Shown here: one piece after another, positions 41,062-49,517 of the stretch
Numbering within the stretch: the first letter of the stretch is position 1
Layout: each line of letters opens with the position of its first letter
Source of the DNA: Flavobacterium sp. LPB0248
Lineage (GTDB): Bacteria; Bacteroidota; Bacteroidia; Flavobacteriales; Flavobacteriaceae
Assembly (NCBI RefSeq): GCF_013388355.1
Contig: NZ_CP058246.1
Location: 2,666,001 to 2,730,000, forward strand
DNA: 64,000 nt
Reading direction: 5' to 3'
The notes under the pieces: generated by a model
The model's database searches: none
What the model saw: only the letters and a program-made list of their open reading frames with translations
What the model was told of the DNA's origin: nothing
Made by a program: the position numbers and the translations under genes

Positions 41062-42933
41062 ATGTTTTTAGAAGAATACGATGTTATTGTGGTTGGTGCA
41101 GGCCATGCTGGTTCTGAAGCTGCGGCTGCGGCTGCAAATTTGGGATCGAAAACTTTATTGGTTACGATGAGTTTGCAGAACATAGCACAAATGTCTTGTA
41201 ATCCTGCGATGGGTGGAATTGCAAAAGGACAGATCGTTCGTGAGATCGATGCGCTTGGAGGATATTCAGGAATTGTTTCTGATAAGACCGCAATTCAGTT
41301 CAAGATGCTGAACAAATCAAAAGGACCTGCAATGTGGTCGCCAAGAGTTCAAAGTGATAGAATGCGATTTGCAGAAGAATGGAGAATGATGTTGGAGGCA
41401 ACTCCAAATCTTGATTTTTATCAAGAGATGGTAAAAGGGTTGATAATCGAAGACGGAAAGATAAAAGGAATTAGAACTTCACTTGGTGTGGAGATTCGTT
41501 CCAAATCTGTGGTTTTGACAAATGGTACTTTTTTGAATGGTTTAATTCATATCGGAGAAAAACAATTCGGAGGAGGTAGAGCAGGAGAAAGTGCTGCAAC
41601 CGGAATTACCGAAGATTTGATCAAAGCAGGTTTTGAAGCTGGAAGAATGAAAACAGGAACGCCACCTCGAGTAGATGGACGTTCTTTAGATTATTCTAAA
41701 ATGAATGAAGAAAAAGGGGATGCAAAGCCAGCCAAGTTTTCTTATTCAGATGTGACCGCTCCATTAACGCATCAGCGTTCTTGTTACATGACATACACTT
41801 CGTTGAATGTTCATGATATTTTGAGAGAAGGTTTTGATCGTTCTCCAATGTTCAACGGAAGAATCAAAAGTTTAGGACCAAGATATTGTCCATCGATTGA
41901 AGATAAAATAAATCGTTTTGCAGATAAAGAGCGTCATCAATTATTTGTTGAACCAGAAGGATGGAATACTTGCGAAGTTTATGTAAACGGATTTTCAACT
42001 TCACTTCCAGAAGATATCCAGTTCAAAGCGTTGCGTTCTGTAGCAGGTTTTGAAAATGTAAAATTCTTTAGACCTGGTTATGCAATCGAATATGATTTCT
42101 TTCCGCCAACGCAATTGAAACATACTTTGGAAACAAAGTTAGTTGAAGGATTATATTTCGCTGGACAAATCAATGGAACTACAGGATACGAAGAAGCAGC
42201 TTCTCAAGGTTTGATGGCTGGAATAAATGCACACCTGAAAGTGCATGAAAAAGAGCCACTGATTTTAAAACGTGACGAAGCGTATATCGGAGTTCTAATT
42301 GATGACTTGATTACGAAAGGAACGGAAGAGCCATATCGTATGTTTACATCGAGAGCAGAATATAGAACATTGTTGCGTCAAGATAATGCCGATTTCAGAT
42401 TGACTCCAATGTCATACGAAATTGGTTTAGCTTCTGAAGATCGTTTACGAAGAATGGAAAAGAAATTAAACGAATCTGAAAAGATGGTTCAATTCTTCAA
42501 AGAAACTAGTGTTACAATTGCAGAAACGAATCCGATTTTGGAAGCAAAAGAATCTGCACCAATTTCTCAAGGAGATAAAATGTTTAAGATTTTTTCTCGT
42601 CCACAGATTGAATTAGAAGATATGTTGAAATTTGAAAAGGTTGAAGCATATATCAAAGAAAATGATTTGGATGAAGAGATTGTAGAGCAAGCCGTAATTC
42701 AGGTTAAATATTCGGGTTATATCGAAAAGGAAAGAAATAACGCAGATAAACTAAATCGTTTGGAAGAAGTAAAAATTCCAGACAATTTTGATTATAACAA
42801 AATCAAGTCCATGTCGATTGAAGCAAAACAGAAATTAAGCAAGATTCGTCCTGTAACTATTTCTCAAGCTTCAAGAATCAGCGGAGTATCACCAAGTGAT
42901 ATTTCCGTGCTTTTGATTTATATGGGAAGGTAA
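41062..42933 (+). CDS. mnmG: tRNA uridine-5-carboxymethylaminomethyl modification enzyme MnmG (GidA)
   Basis: A 623-residue FAD/NADH protein that with MnmE modifies the wobble uridine of certain tRNAs. It starts with the dinucleotide-binding YDVIVVGAGHAGSEAAAAAA. QMSCNPAMGGIAKGQIVREI and the GRAGESAATGIT and MKTGTPPRVDGRS segments are family signatures, and the C-terminal helical tRNA/MnmE-binding domain is complete (FDYNKIKSMSIEAKQKLSKI). In many bacteria this gene lies beside oriC; here parS-like sites flank it on both sides. Confidence 0.97.
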   Translation: MFLEEYDVIVVGAGHAGSEAAAAAANLGSKTLLVTMSLQNIAQMSCNPAMGGIAKGQIVREIDALGGYSGIVSDKTAIQFKMLNKSKGPAMWSPRVQSDRMRFAEEWRMMLEATPNLDFYQEMVKGLIIEDGKIKGIRTSLGVEIRSKSVVLTNGTFLNGLIHIGEKQFGGGRAGESAATGITEDLIKAGFEAGRMKTGTPPRVDGRSLDYSKMNEEKGDAKPAKFSYSDVTAPLTHQRSCYMTYTSLNVHDILREGFDRSPMFNGRIKSLGPRYCPSIEDKINRFADKERHQLFVEPEGWNTCEVYVNGFSTSLPEDIQFKALRSVAGFENVKFFRPGYAIEYDFFPPTQLKHTLETKLVEGLYFAGQINGTTGYEEAASQGLMAGINAHLKVHEKEPLILKRDEAYIGVLIDDLITKGTEEPYRMFTSRAEYRTLLRQDNADFRLTPMSYEIGLASEDRLRRMEKKLNESEKMVQFFKETSVTIAETNPILEAKESAPISQGDKMFKIFSRPQIELEDMLKFEKVEAYIKENDLDEEIVEQAVIQVKYSGYIEKERNNADKLNRLEEVKIPDNFDYNKIKSMSIEAKQKLSKIRPVTISQASRISGVSPSDISVLLIYMGR

Positions 42934-42935
42934 AA

Positions 42936-43000
42936 AAGTTTTCGGTCTCAGTTTTCAGCTTCCAGTTTTTACTGAGATTGTAAACTGGGACTAAAAACTT
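42936..43000 (+). terminator. Long imperfect palindrome after mnmG
   Basis: AAGTTTT..GTC.CAGTTT on the left matches AAACTG.GAC..AAAACTT on the right in reverse complement, enclosing a smaller TCTCAGT/ACTGAGA pair. It begins 3 bp after the mnmG stop and ends before parS-like site 10; no long T-run follows. Confidence 0.5.
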
Positions 43001-43005
43001 TTAAA

Positions 43006-43021
43006 TGTTCCACGTGAAACT
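43006..43021. promoter_or_regulatory. parS-like site 10
   Basis: TGTTCCACGTGAAACT; one end base off the consensus. Confidence 0.82.
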
Positions 43022-43072
43022 ATTGGCTTTCTTTTTTGGAATCGATTATAAATCTAAAATCTAAATTATTGC

Positions 43073-43088
43073 TGTTCCACGTGAAACC
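43073..43088. promoter_or_regulatory. parS-like site 11
   Basis: TGTTCCACGTGAAACC; one end base off the consensus. Confidence 0.82.
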
Positions 43089-43272
43089 TTTTGCTGAAAC
43101 AAGATTGATTTTTTGAAATAATTTGAACTATTAGCCGTTTAAGATGGAAAGAAAATCAGATTTGAAAAGGATATTGTTTTGCAAAAAGATGAATAAGTTA
43201 AATTTGCAATAATGTTGAATTATCAATTTTGAAAGAATCAAAAATAATTTAGAAGAATAAAATAAAAAACAA

Positions 43273-43309
43273 AAATCCTAAAAGCGATAAAATTTCGTTT
43301 TTAGGATTT
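43273..43309 (+). terminator. Hairpin upstream of the methyltransferase gene
   Basis: AAATCCTAAAA (43273-43283) pairs with TTTTAGGATTT (43299-43309), extended by CGA/TCG after a wobble. It lies 38 bp before the methyltransferase ATG and 340 bp after mnmG, and may end a transcript through the parS region. Confidence 0.55.
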
Positions 43310-43347
43310 GCTATAAATTAAACCCAAATATCTATTAAATTTAAAAA

Positions 43348-44196
43348 ATGAACGTTTTAAACAAAAAACATTTTCTTACTGTAAAAGACCATTCTGTTTC
43401 AAAAGAAATTTTTGATTTGTATTACGATGAAGAATTAGATATGCTAATTACTTCTCCACAACCCGAACTTCAAAATTTGGGTAAATATTACGAAAGTGAA
43501 GATTATATTTCGCACACAGATAACAAACGTTCGTTATTTGAAAAAGCATATCATTTTGTAAAAAATATTGCGCTTAAGAATAAATTGAATCTAATCAATA
43601 GCCAGCAATCGAAAAAAGGAAAACTTTTGGATATTGGAGCTGGAACTGGAGATTTTCTTCTAACAGCAAAAAATGATGGTTGGGAAACCATTGGAGTAGA
43701 ACCAAGCGATCGAGCAAAAAATATTGCGAAAGAAAAAGGAATTTCATTTGAAGAAGAAACTAGCACTTTAGAAAGTAATTCTTTGGATGTAATTACAATG
43801 TGGCACGTTTTAGAGCACGTTCCAAATTTAGAAGTTCAGATCGAAGAATTAAAACGTTTGTTAAAACCAACTGGAACATTAATTATTGCGGTTCCAAACT
43901 ATAAATCATTCGATGCGGGTCATTATGAAACTTTTTGGGCTGCGTATGATGTGCCGATTCACTTTTGGCATTTTTCAAAAAAATCAATTCAATTGCTTTT
44001 TGAAAGAGTGGATATGGAATTAGAAAAGATACTTCCAATGAAGTTTGATTCTTTTTACGTAAGCCTTTTATCCGAAAAATATAAAAATGGAAAAATGAAT
44101 TACATCAAAGCTTTTTTCATTGGTTTAAAATCAAATTGGAAAGCAAAAAGCTCAAAGGAATATTCATCGCATATTTACGTTTTGAAAAACAAATAA
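43348..44196 (+). CDS. Class I SAM-dependent methyltransferase
   Basis: A 282-residue soluble protein. The SAM-binding motif I is GKLLDIGAGTGDFLLTAK near residue 91. GWETIGVEPSDRAKNIAK gives motif II with its acidic end residue, LDVITMWHVLEHVPN is motif III of the Methyltransf_23 type, and LLKPTGTLIIAVPN is motif IV. The N-terminal 85 residues lack the Cys cluster seen in some sugar methyltransferases. Substrate unknown. It is monocistronic, flanked by hairpins. Confidence 0.85.
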   Translation: MNVLNKKHFLTVKDHSVSKEIFDLYYDEELDMLITSPQPELQNLGKYYESEDYISHTDNKRSLFEKAYHFVKNIALKNKLNLINSQQSKKGKLLDIGAGTGDFLLTAKNDGWETIGVEPSDRAKNIAKEKGISFEEETSTLESNSLDVITMWHVLEHVPNLEVQIEELKRLLKPTGTLIIAVPNYKSFDAGHYETFWAAYDVPIHFWHFSKKSIQLLFERVDMELEKILPMKFDSFYVSLLSEKYKNGKMNYIKAFFIGLKSNWKAKSSKEYSSHIYVLKNK

Positions 44197-44213
44197 AAAA
44201 TTAAAAAAACATT

Positions 44214-44252
44214 TAAGCCGTTTTGCCTCTAAAAGACAAGATGGCTTTTTTA
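44214..44252 (+). terminator. Terminator of the methyltransferase gene
   Basis: AAGCC and GGCTT enclose an imperfect stem (TTTTG...CAAGA), followed by TTTTT; it begins about 18 bp after the stop. Confidence 0.6.
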
Positions 44253-44371
44253 GCTAACTCAAAATAAGACAAAAAACACCTAAAACATGGCAATAACATT
44301 GGTTTATGGCTATATTTTTTTCGATAAATAAAAACAATATCATAAATTTTACGCATTTTTTAAAGTTTATG

Positions 44372-44400
44372 TTGATGCTATTGATTTTTTTATATTTTTG
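44372..44400 (+). promoter_or_regulatory. Promoter of the OmpH/Skp-like lipoprotein gene
   Basis: TTG (44372-44374), an 18-bp spacer, then TATTTTTG (44393-44400): a full match to the Flavobacterium promoter TTG-N17-23-TAnnTTTG. The leader to ATG 44434 would be about 28 nt. Confidence 0.8.
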
Positions 44401-44433
44401 TCTTCAATACTTAAAAAAATAGAATTTAAAAAA

Positions 44434-45018
44434 ATGAAAAAAGCATTAGTTATTATCGCACTTTCAGTTTTCGCAGTTTCTTGTAACAAAACAGCAGAGG
44501 TAAAGGAAGTAAAAACAGCTTACGTGGATACTTCGGTTTTGATGAAAGAATACACTGAGGCAAAAGATTTAGAAGCAAAGTACAAAGCTCAAGCGGAAGA
44601 AAAAGGTAGACAATTACAAGCTGAGATTTCACGTTTTAAACAAGACGCTGCTAGTTTTCAAAGTCAGGCACAAGCAAACGGTCAAGCTTGGGCACAGCAA
44701 AGAGGTGCTGAATTGCAAAAAAGAGAGCAGCAATTAGGTTATGCACAACAAGCATTGGCTCAACAATTACAACAAGAAAGTGGTGTTGAGATGGATTCTC
44801 TTGTTAGTGGAGTTAAAAAATTCATTAAAGATTACGGAAAGAAAAACGGTTACTCTTACATCTACGGAACAGGAGATGCTGCAACAATTTTGTATGCTGA
44901 AGAGAAATACGATATCACAAAAGAAATTATCAAAGCTTTAAATGATAAATACAAAGCAGAGCCAAAGACAGATGCAAAACCAGCAGCTGAAGCAAAAGAA
45001 GGCGAAGCAAAAAAATAA
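44434..45018 (+). CDS. OmpH/Skp family periplasmic chaperone-like lipoprotein
   Basis: 194 residues from ATG 44434 (MKKALVIIALSVFAVSCNKT); the upstream frame from 44398 lies in the leader of a well-formed promoter. The lipobox VSC at residues 15-17 makes it a lipoprotein. A helical coiled-coil part rich in Gln/Ala/Glu (QAEEKGRQLQAEISRFKQDA) follows, then the Skp-like end YGKKNGYSYIYGTGDAATIL. An Ala/Lys/Glu tail closes it. Skp proteins chaperone outer-membrane proteins; the lipid anchor is a Bacteroidota variation. Confidence 0.87.
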   Translation: MKKALVIIALSVFAVSCNKTAEVKEVKTAYVDTSVLMKEYTEAKDLEAKYKAQAEEKGRQLQAEISRFKQDAASFQSQAQANGQAWAQQRGAELQKREQQLGYAQQALAQQLQQESGVEMDSLVSGVKKFIKDYGKKNGYSYIYGTGDAATILYAEEKYDITKEIIKALNDKYKAEPKTDAKPAAEAKEGEAKK

Positions 45019-45044
45019 AAACTACCAAACTAACTAAATTACTG

Positions 45045-45076
45045 AAAACCTAAATCCACTAAGATTTAGGTTTTTT
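45045..45076 (+). terminator. Terminator of the OmpH/Skp-like gene
   Basis: AAAACCTAAATC (45045-45056), CACTAA loop, GATTTAGGTTTT (45063-45074) with further T: a perfect 12-bp stem. Confidence 0.92.
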
Positions 45077-45121
45077 CTTTTTATAAAAATGCGGTAATTT
45101 TATTTCTTTAATACAAGCCCA

Positions 45122-47401
45122 ATGCAGAACGTTTCAGAAGCGGCAGCTTATACTTTGCAATTCATCAATCAGACTCAAAAATCTATTTTCCTTACGGGAA
45201 AAGCAGGTACTGGAAAAACTACGCTTTTGCGTGAAATCATCGCAACAACGCATAAAAATACTGTGGTCGTTGCACCAACAGGAATCGCTGCTTTGAATGC
45301 TGGAGGTGTAACAATCCATTCCATGTTTCAGCTTCCGTTTTCTGCTTTTATTCCGTCGTACGAAGCGAGCGCACAATTTACAGAAACGGTAAAGTTTGAA
45401 AACAAAGAATCGTTGCGTCGTCATTTCAAAATGAATAACGTCAAGCGAAATGTAATTAAAAATATGGAGCTTCTGGTTATTGATGAAGTGAGTATGATGC
45501 GAGCGGATTTGTTGGATGCCGTCGATTTCATGATGCAGACTGTTCGAAGAAATACACAGCCTTTTGGCGGAGTCCAGGTTTTGTTTATTGGAGACTTGCT
45601 ACAATTGCCGCCGGTTATTCGCGATGAAGAATGGCGAACGCTGAAAAATTATTACCGAGGGAAATTCTTTTTTCATTCTCATGTTCTCCAAACGTATCCG
45701 CCAATTTACATTGAATTGTCAAAAATCTATCGCCAGACCGATGATGCTTTTATTTCAGTTTTGAACAATCTTCGAAATAATCAGATCACTCCAGAAGACA
45801 TAACCATTCTAAATCAATATGTTAAGCCAGATTTTGACTTTAAAGAGAACAAGGGCTATATAACGCTGACAACCCATAATGCTAAGGCTGATTCTATCAA
45901 CTTACAGTCAATCAATGATTTAGATGGTAAGGAATACGTGTATACGCCATTTGTGGTGGGAGATTTTCCAGAAAAGATATTTCCTGTCGAGGAAGAACTG
46001 AAATTAAAAGTCGGCGCACAGATCATGTTCGTCAAAAATGATTTGTCTTTTGAAAAAAGATATTTCAACGGAAAAATGGGTGTAATCAAATCGCTTTCAG
46101 ACGAAGAAATCTTTGTTCACTTTCCAGAAGAGAATATGACGCTCGAAGTAGAAAAGTACGAATGGAAAAATATCCGCTACAAAGTCAACGAACAAACAAA
46201 AGATATCGAAGAAGAGGTTTTGGGAACTTTTGCGCATTACCCAATCAAGTTGGCTTGGGCTATTACGGTGCATAAAAGCCAAGGTTTAACTTTTGACAAA
46301 GCAGCGCTCGATGTATCGCAAGTTTTTCTGCCCGGACAAGCATATGTAGCACTTTCGCGTTTACGTTCGTTAGAAGGCCTTATTTTGCTTTCTCCGATGC
46401 AGATGAATGGCATTTCCAACGACCAAGATGTGATGGATTACGCTTTGAATAGAGCGACAGAAGAGACTTTGGAGAAAGCGCTTCATTTCGAAACCAAAAA
46501 TTTTATTCATAACTATTTGATAAACAGTTTTAATTGGGGAGAATTGGCGCAAGAATGGCGAAATCATCGTTTCAGTTATAACGAAAATGCAGCAGGTTCG
46601 GAAAAAACGAAACATGCGGTTTGGGCACATAAACGCATGGAAATTATGGAGCAGCTTTTAGATCCTTCGCAGAAATTCATTTCGCAACTCAATAAAATTT
46701 TCATCAAAGAAACTGTTGATTTGTTTTTTGTAAAAGAAAGGGTAGATGCTGCCTACGATTATTTCTTCAAGCAAATGGACAAATTGGTTGATGATCTGAT
46801 TTACAAAATGGCTGAAATTCAAAAATTTAAAAAAGTAAAAGAGTTCTACGAAGAACTTAACTTTTTAGAAGATCTTCAGACTAAAGCGGTTTTGCGATTG
46901 ATGAAAGCCAAGTTATTGATTGAAGTTGTTGTTGCAGGAGAAGAAATCAGTAAAGAAAAGCTTTCGTCGCCAAATATTAAAAATTACAAAACGAACAAAG
47001 CGGAAAGAATAAGAGAAGAGCTGAAAACGACAAATACAGACATTTTTAGGACCGAAGAACCCGTTGTTCGATACAAATCAGCTAAGACAGAGAAAAACGA
47101 GCTTAAAACGGCTAAAAAAACGACAGTCGAAGAAACATACGATTTGTGGATGGATAAAAATTCAGTGGAAGATATTGCGAGAATGCGCAAATTGAATGTT
47201 CAAACTATCGAAGGGCATTTGATACGACTTATTCAAGCGAAGAAAATTGAAATTACAGATGTTTTGCCGTATGATAAAATTTTGGCCTTGCGAGAAGCAT
47301 TTCAGTTTTATCAAGAAGAATCTTTGAGTCCTTTGAAAGAAAAATATGGAGATGAATTTACTTGGGACGAATTAAAAATGTTCAAAGCGAGCATCAATTA
47401 A
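45122..47401 (+). CDS. PIF1/RecD-like superfamily 1 DNA helicase with C-terminal helix-turn-helix region
   Basis: A 759-residue protein. Walker A is FLTGKAGTGKTTLLREI near residue 25, Walker B is ELLVIDEVSMMRADLLDAVD near 122, and VLFIGDLLQLPPV near 155 gives the motif III region of PIF1-type helicases. LAWAITVHKSQGLTFDKAALD near 380 and GQAYVALSRLRSLEGLIL near 405 are the C-terminal RecA-domain motifs. The last about 90 residues (TVEETYDLWMDKNSVEDIAR, then LNVQTIEGHLIRLIQAKKIE) look like the HTH_40 winged helix seen at the end of RecQ-type helicases. It likely acts in DNA repair or replication restart. Confidence 0.85.
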   Translation: MQNVSEAAAYTLQFINQTQKSIFLTGKAGTGKTTLLREIIATTHKNTVVVAPTGIAALNAGGVTIHSMFQLPFSAFIPSYEASAQFTETVKFENKESLRRHFKMNNVKRNVIKNMELLVIDEVSMMRADLLDAVDFMMQTVRRNTQPFGGVQVLFIGDLLQLPPVIRDEEWRTLKNYYRGKFFFHSHVLQTYPPIYIELSKIYRQTDDAFISVLNNLRNNQITPEDITILNQYVKPDFDFKENKGYITLTTHNAKADSINLQSINDLDGKEYVYTPFVVGDFPEKIFPVEEELKLKVGAQIMFVKNDLSFEKRYFNGKMGVIKSLSDEEIFVHFPEENMTLEVEKYEWKNIRYKVNEQTKDIEEEVLGTFAHYPIKLAWAITVHKSQGLTFDKAALDVSQVFLPGQAYVALSRLRSLEGLILLSPMQMNGISNDQDVMDYALNRATEETLEKALHFETKNFIHNYLINSFNWGELAQEWRNHRFSYNENAAGSEKTKHAVWAHKRMEIMEQLLDPSQKFISQLNKIFIKETVDLFFVKERVDAAYDYFFKQMDKLVDDLIYKMAEIQKFKKVKEFYEELNFLEDLQTKAVLRLMKAKLLIEVVVAGEEISKEKLSSPNIKNYKTNKAERIREELKTTNTDIFRTEEPVVRYKSAKTEKNELKTAKKTTVEETYDLWMDKNSVEDIARMRKLNVQTIEGHLIRLIQAKKIEITDVLPYDKILALREAFQFYQEESLSPLKEKYGDEFTWDELKMFKASIN

Positions 47402-47410
47402 TTTTTGCAA

Positions 47411-47426
47411 CGTCCTACGTGAAACA
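47411..47426. promoter_or_regulatory. Degenerate parS-like site 12
   Basis: CGTCCTACGTGAAACA: the right half is intact, the left half has two changes besides the end base. It lies 9 bp after the helicase stop, 4.3 kb from site 11. Confidence 0.45.
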
Positions 47427-47479
47427 CTGTTTTTTGTTTTTTAAAAATCTAATTTCTAACGTATTAAATTATTTTTGAC

Positions 47480-48241
47480 ATGAAAACATTTAAAATATTG
47501 CTAACAATTTTGGTGTTTAATTCTTCGTTTTTGATTGCTCAGGATTTGAAACTAGAATATCAAAAGTTCATTTCGAAGTTTATTCTGGAGGTGAAAAACA
47601 GCGATAAAGAAGCAATTGCAAAACGGATAAAATTTCCGTTCAAGCGAGAATATCCAATTCCGTCAGTAAAAGATAAAGCAGATTTTATAAAAAGATACAA
47701 TCAAATTTTTGATAAAGTTTTGATTGAAAAAATAATAAAATCGGATCCTGCAAAAGATTGGTCGGAAGTGGGCTGGCGTGGGATTATGCTCAATCAAGGA
47801 GATTTGTGGATTGATACTGATGGAAGAATCATTAGTATTAATCATCAATCTGATGAGGAACTGAAAATGAAAAATTCGCTGATTGCAGCACAGAAGAAAA
47901 ATGTAAATGCTTCAATTTCAAATTTTAAAGAACCGATTGCCGTTCTTGAAACTTCAAAATTTAGAATAAGAATTGACGATTTGGGAAATAATAATTATCG
48001 TTATGTTTCTTGGGGAATCAAAAACAAAATGACTGACAAGCCCGATTTGGTAATTGAAAACGGTGTTTTCTATGCGGATGGAACTGGTGGAAATCATCAT
48101 TATGAATTCAAAAAAGGAAATTTTAGATATGAATGTCATTTCACTGTTTTGGGAGAAAAAAATTTGGCGCCTGCGGCGTTAATTGTATATCAATCAGGAA
48201 AAGAAATTTTGTCGCAAGATGCCAAAATTGTTTCACGATAA
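47480..48241 (+). CDS. Secreted hypothetical protein
   Basis: 253 residues with a signal peptide (KTFKILLTILVFNSSFLIAQ, cleavage near residue 20). The first domain (YQKFISKFILEVKNSDKEAI, KRIKFPFKREYPIPSV) followed by GWRGIMLNQGDLWIDTDGRI is of a type seen in other secreted Bacteroidota and proteobacterial proteins of unknown role. A second region from about 145 (EPIAVLETSKFRIRIDDLGN, YRYVSWGIKNKMTDKPDLVI) is beta-rich and resembles C-terminal domains of lysozyme-inhibitor-like secreted proteins only loosely. No catalytic motif. Confidence 0.7.
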   Translation: MKTFKILLTILVFNSSFLIAQDLKLEYQKFISKFILEVKNSDKEAIAKRIKFPFKREYPIPSVKDKADFIKRYNQIFDKVLIEKIIKSDPAKDWSEVGWRGIMLNQGDLWIDTDGRIISINHQSDEELKMKNSLIAAQKKNVNASISNFKEPIAVLETSKFRIRIDDLGNNNYRYVSWGIKNKMTDKPDLVIENGVFYADGTGGNHHYEFKKGNFRYECHFTVLGEKNLAPAALIVYQSGKEILSQDAKIVSR

Positions 48242-48267
48242 ACATTGCGGAATATTAAGTTTAGGTC

Positions 48268-48304
48268 AAAAAAAAATCCCGTTCTTCTGAAACGGGATTT
48301 TTTT
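48268..48304. terminator. Bidirectional terminator between the secreted-protein gene and the SPOR gene
   Basis: AATCCCGTT and AACGGGATT form the stem around TCTTCTG, flanked by seven A on the left and seven T on the right. Confidence 0.92.
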
Positions 48305-48307
48305 GAT

Positions 48308-49279
48308 TTATAGATTTTCGACCAGAATCCAAGCTTGTGGATTTTCGCCTTTTTGTATTTCTTTTTGAGCTTGTTCAGCTTCTTTCATTGTAGCATAACT
48401 TCCGTATAAAACAGGAAACAATCCGTGTTTGTTTTCTTTCAGCATTCTCGCTTTGAAACCATCTTTAATTAGTTGGTTATAAGCTTTTCTTGCATTCTGC
48501 TCGCTTCTAAAAGCACCAGCCATAATGTGATATGGCATTGTTGTTTCGACAGTTTCAACTTTAGCAGAATCAACAGAAAGAGTTACAGCTGGAAGGGGGC
48601 TTTTGATGAAGAAAGTTGCTTCTTGAATTTTGTTCTGTACTTTTTTCTGAACAGCTTGTTCTACAACAAGTGTTTGGTTATCAATTTGATTTTGATACAA
48701 TGGGTAACCAATGCTTCCTGTAATTCCAAGTCCTAAAACAAGAATTGCAGCATATCGCAAGAACGGATTTGAAGATTTTGTTTCTTCTTCATTTTCGTAT
48801 AATAAAACAGCATCTTTTTCTTTTGCTGCGATTTTTTCGATTTTTTTCTCGAAATCTTCTTTTTTCACCATTGGCGAAACAAAAGGGCTTAATCCGAAAG
48901 AAGTAGATAGAAAATTGGTTTGATCGTTTGGTTTAAAAACAATATTGCTTTCAGAATTTAAACGTAGCTCTCCAATGTTCTTTAAAAGAATTACGCCTTC
49001 TTCTTCCAATGTTTTTTTCCAATTTAAAACTTCAAAAGCAATTGCGCTTACAGCAAAACCGTAAGATGTTTTTTCTGCTTGTGCAATATGATTTGCCAAC
49101 AATCCATCGTTGTTTTTGATACGACTGTTAAAAGAAATGGTTTTTTTTGGAGGAAAAAACGAATTAGTGCTTTCATTCAGCTGCGCTGAGTGAGTTTCTG
49201 TTAAAAATGCACCAAATCCTGGAATCGTTACACACTGATAACGATACAATAACTGTGAGATATATACTTCGATTTTCAT
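48308..49279 (-). CDS. HU-CCDC81-like and SPOR domain protein
   Basis: 323 residues from ATG 49279 (MKIEVYISQLLYRYQCVTIP). The N-terminal 130 residues are two HU/IHF-like folds of the CCDC81 type (VTIPGFGAFLTE, then ISFNSRIKNNDGLLANHIA). One membrane helix follows near 172-190 (YAAILVLGLGITGSIGYP), and the C-terminal SPOR domain from about 250 (MPYHIMAGAFRSEQNARKAY) would bind denuded peptidoglycan at the division site. Thus the HU-like part is cytoplasmic and SPOR periplasmic, a bridging design characteristic of Bacteroidota. Confidence 0.88.
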   Translation of the reverse strand: MKIEVYISQLLYRYQCVTIPGFGAFLTETHSAQLNESTNSFFPPKKTISFNSRIKNNDGLLANHIAQAEKTSYGFAVSAIAFEVLNWKKTLEEEGVILLKNIGELRLNSESNIVFKPNDQTNFLSTSFGLSPFVSPMVKKEDFEKKIEKIAAKEKDAVLLYENEEETKSSNPFLRYAAILVLGLGITGSIGYPLYQNQIDNQTLVVEQAVQKKVQNKIQEATFFIKSPLPAVTLSVDSAKVETVETTMPYHIMAGAFRSEQNARKAYNQLIKDGFKARMLKENKHGLFPVLYGSYATMKEAEQAQKEIQKGENPQAWILVENL

Positions 49280-49517
49280 ATTAACAAAGTTAGACAACGC
49301 GTATAGTTATCAAAATTTTATTCACAATTTTTATTAACAATTCGGAATTATTTTTAGACAATTCGTTTTCAGCACATTAACTTTTTATGTTTTCTTTCAA
49401 AACCAGGCACTTTAAAAATATTTTATAATTTTATTAAGAAATTACCCTATTTTATAGATATTTGCGCCTTAAAAAAAGTAGATTTTATTTATCTATTTTA
49501 CATAATGTTAAAACACA

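Larger units (their letters stand above)
42934..43347. other. Intergenic region after mnmG with two parS-like sites and two hairpins
   Basis: 414 bp without a gene. It holds a long imperfect palindrome, two parS-like sites and a second hairpin, each listed separately. The rest (43090-43270) is plain AT-rich sequence with no signal that I recognise. Confidence 0.7.
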
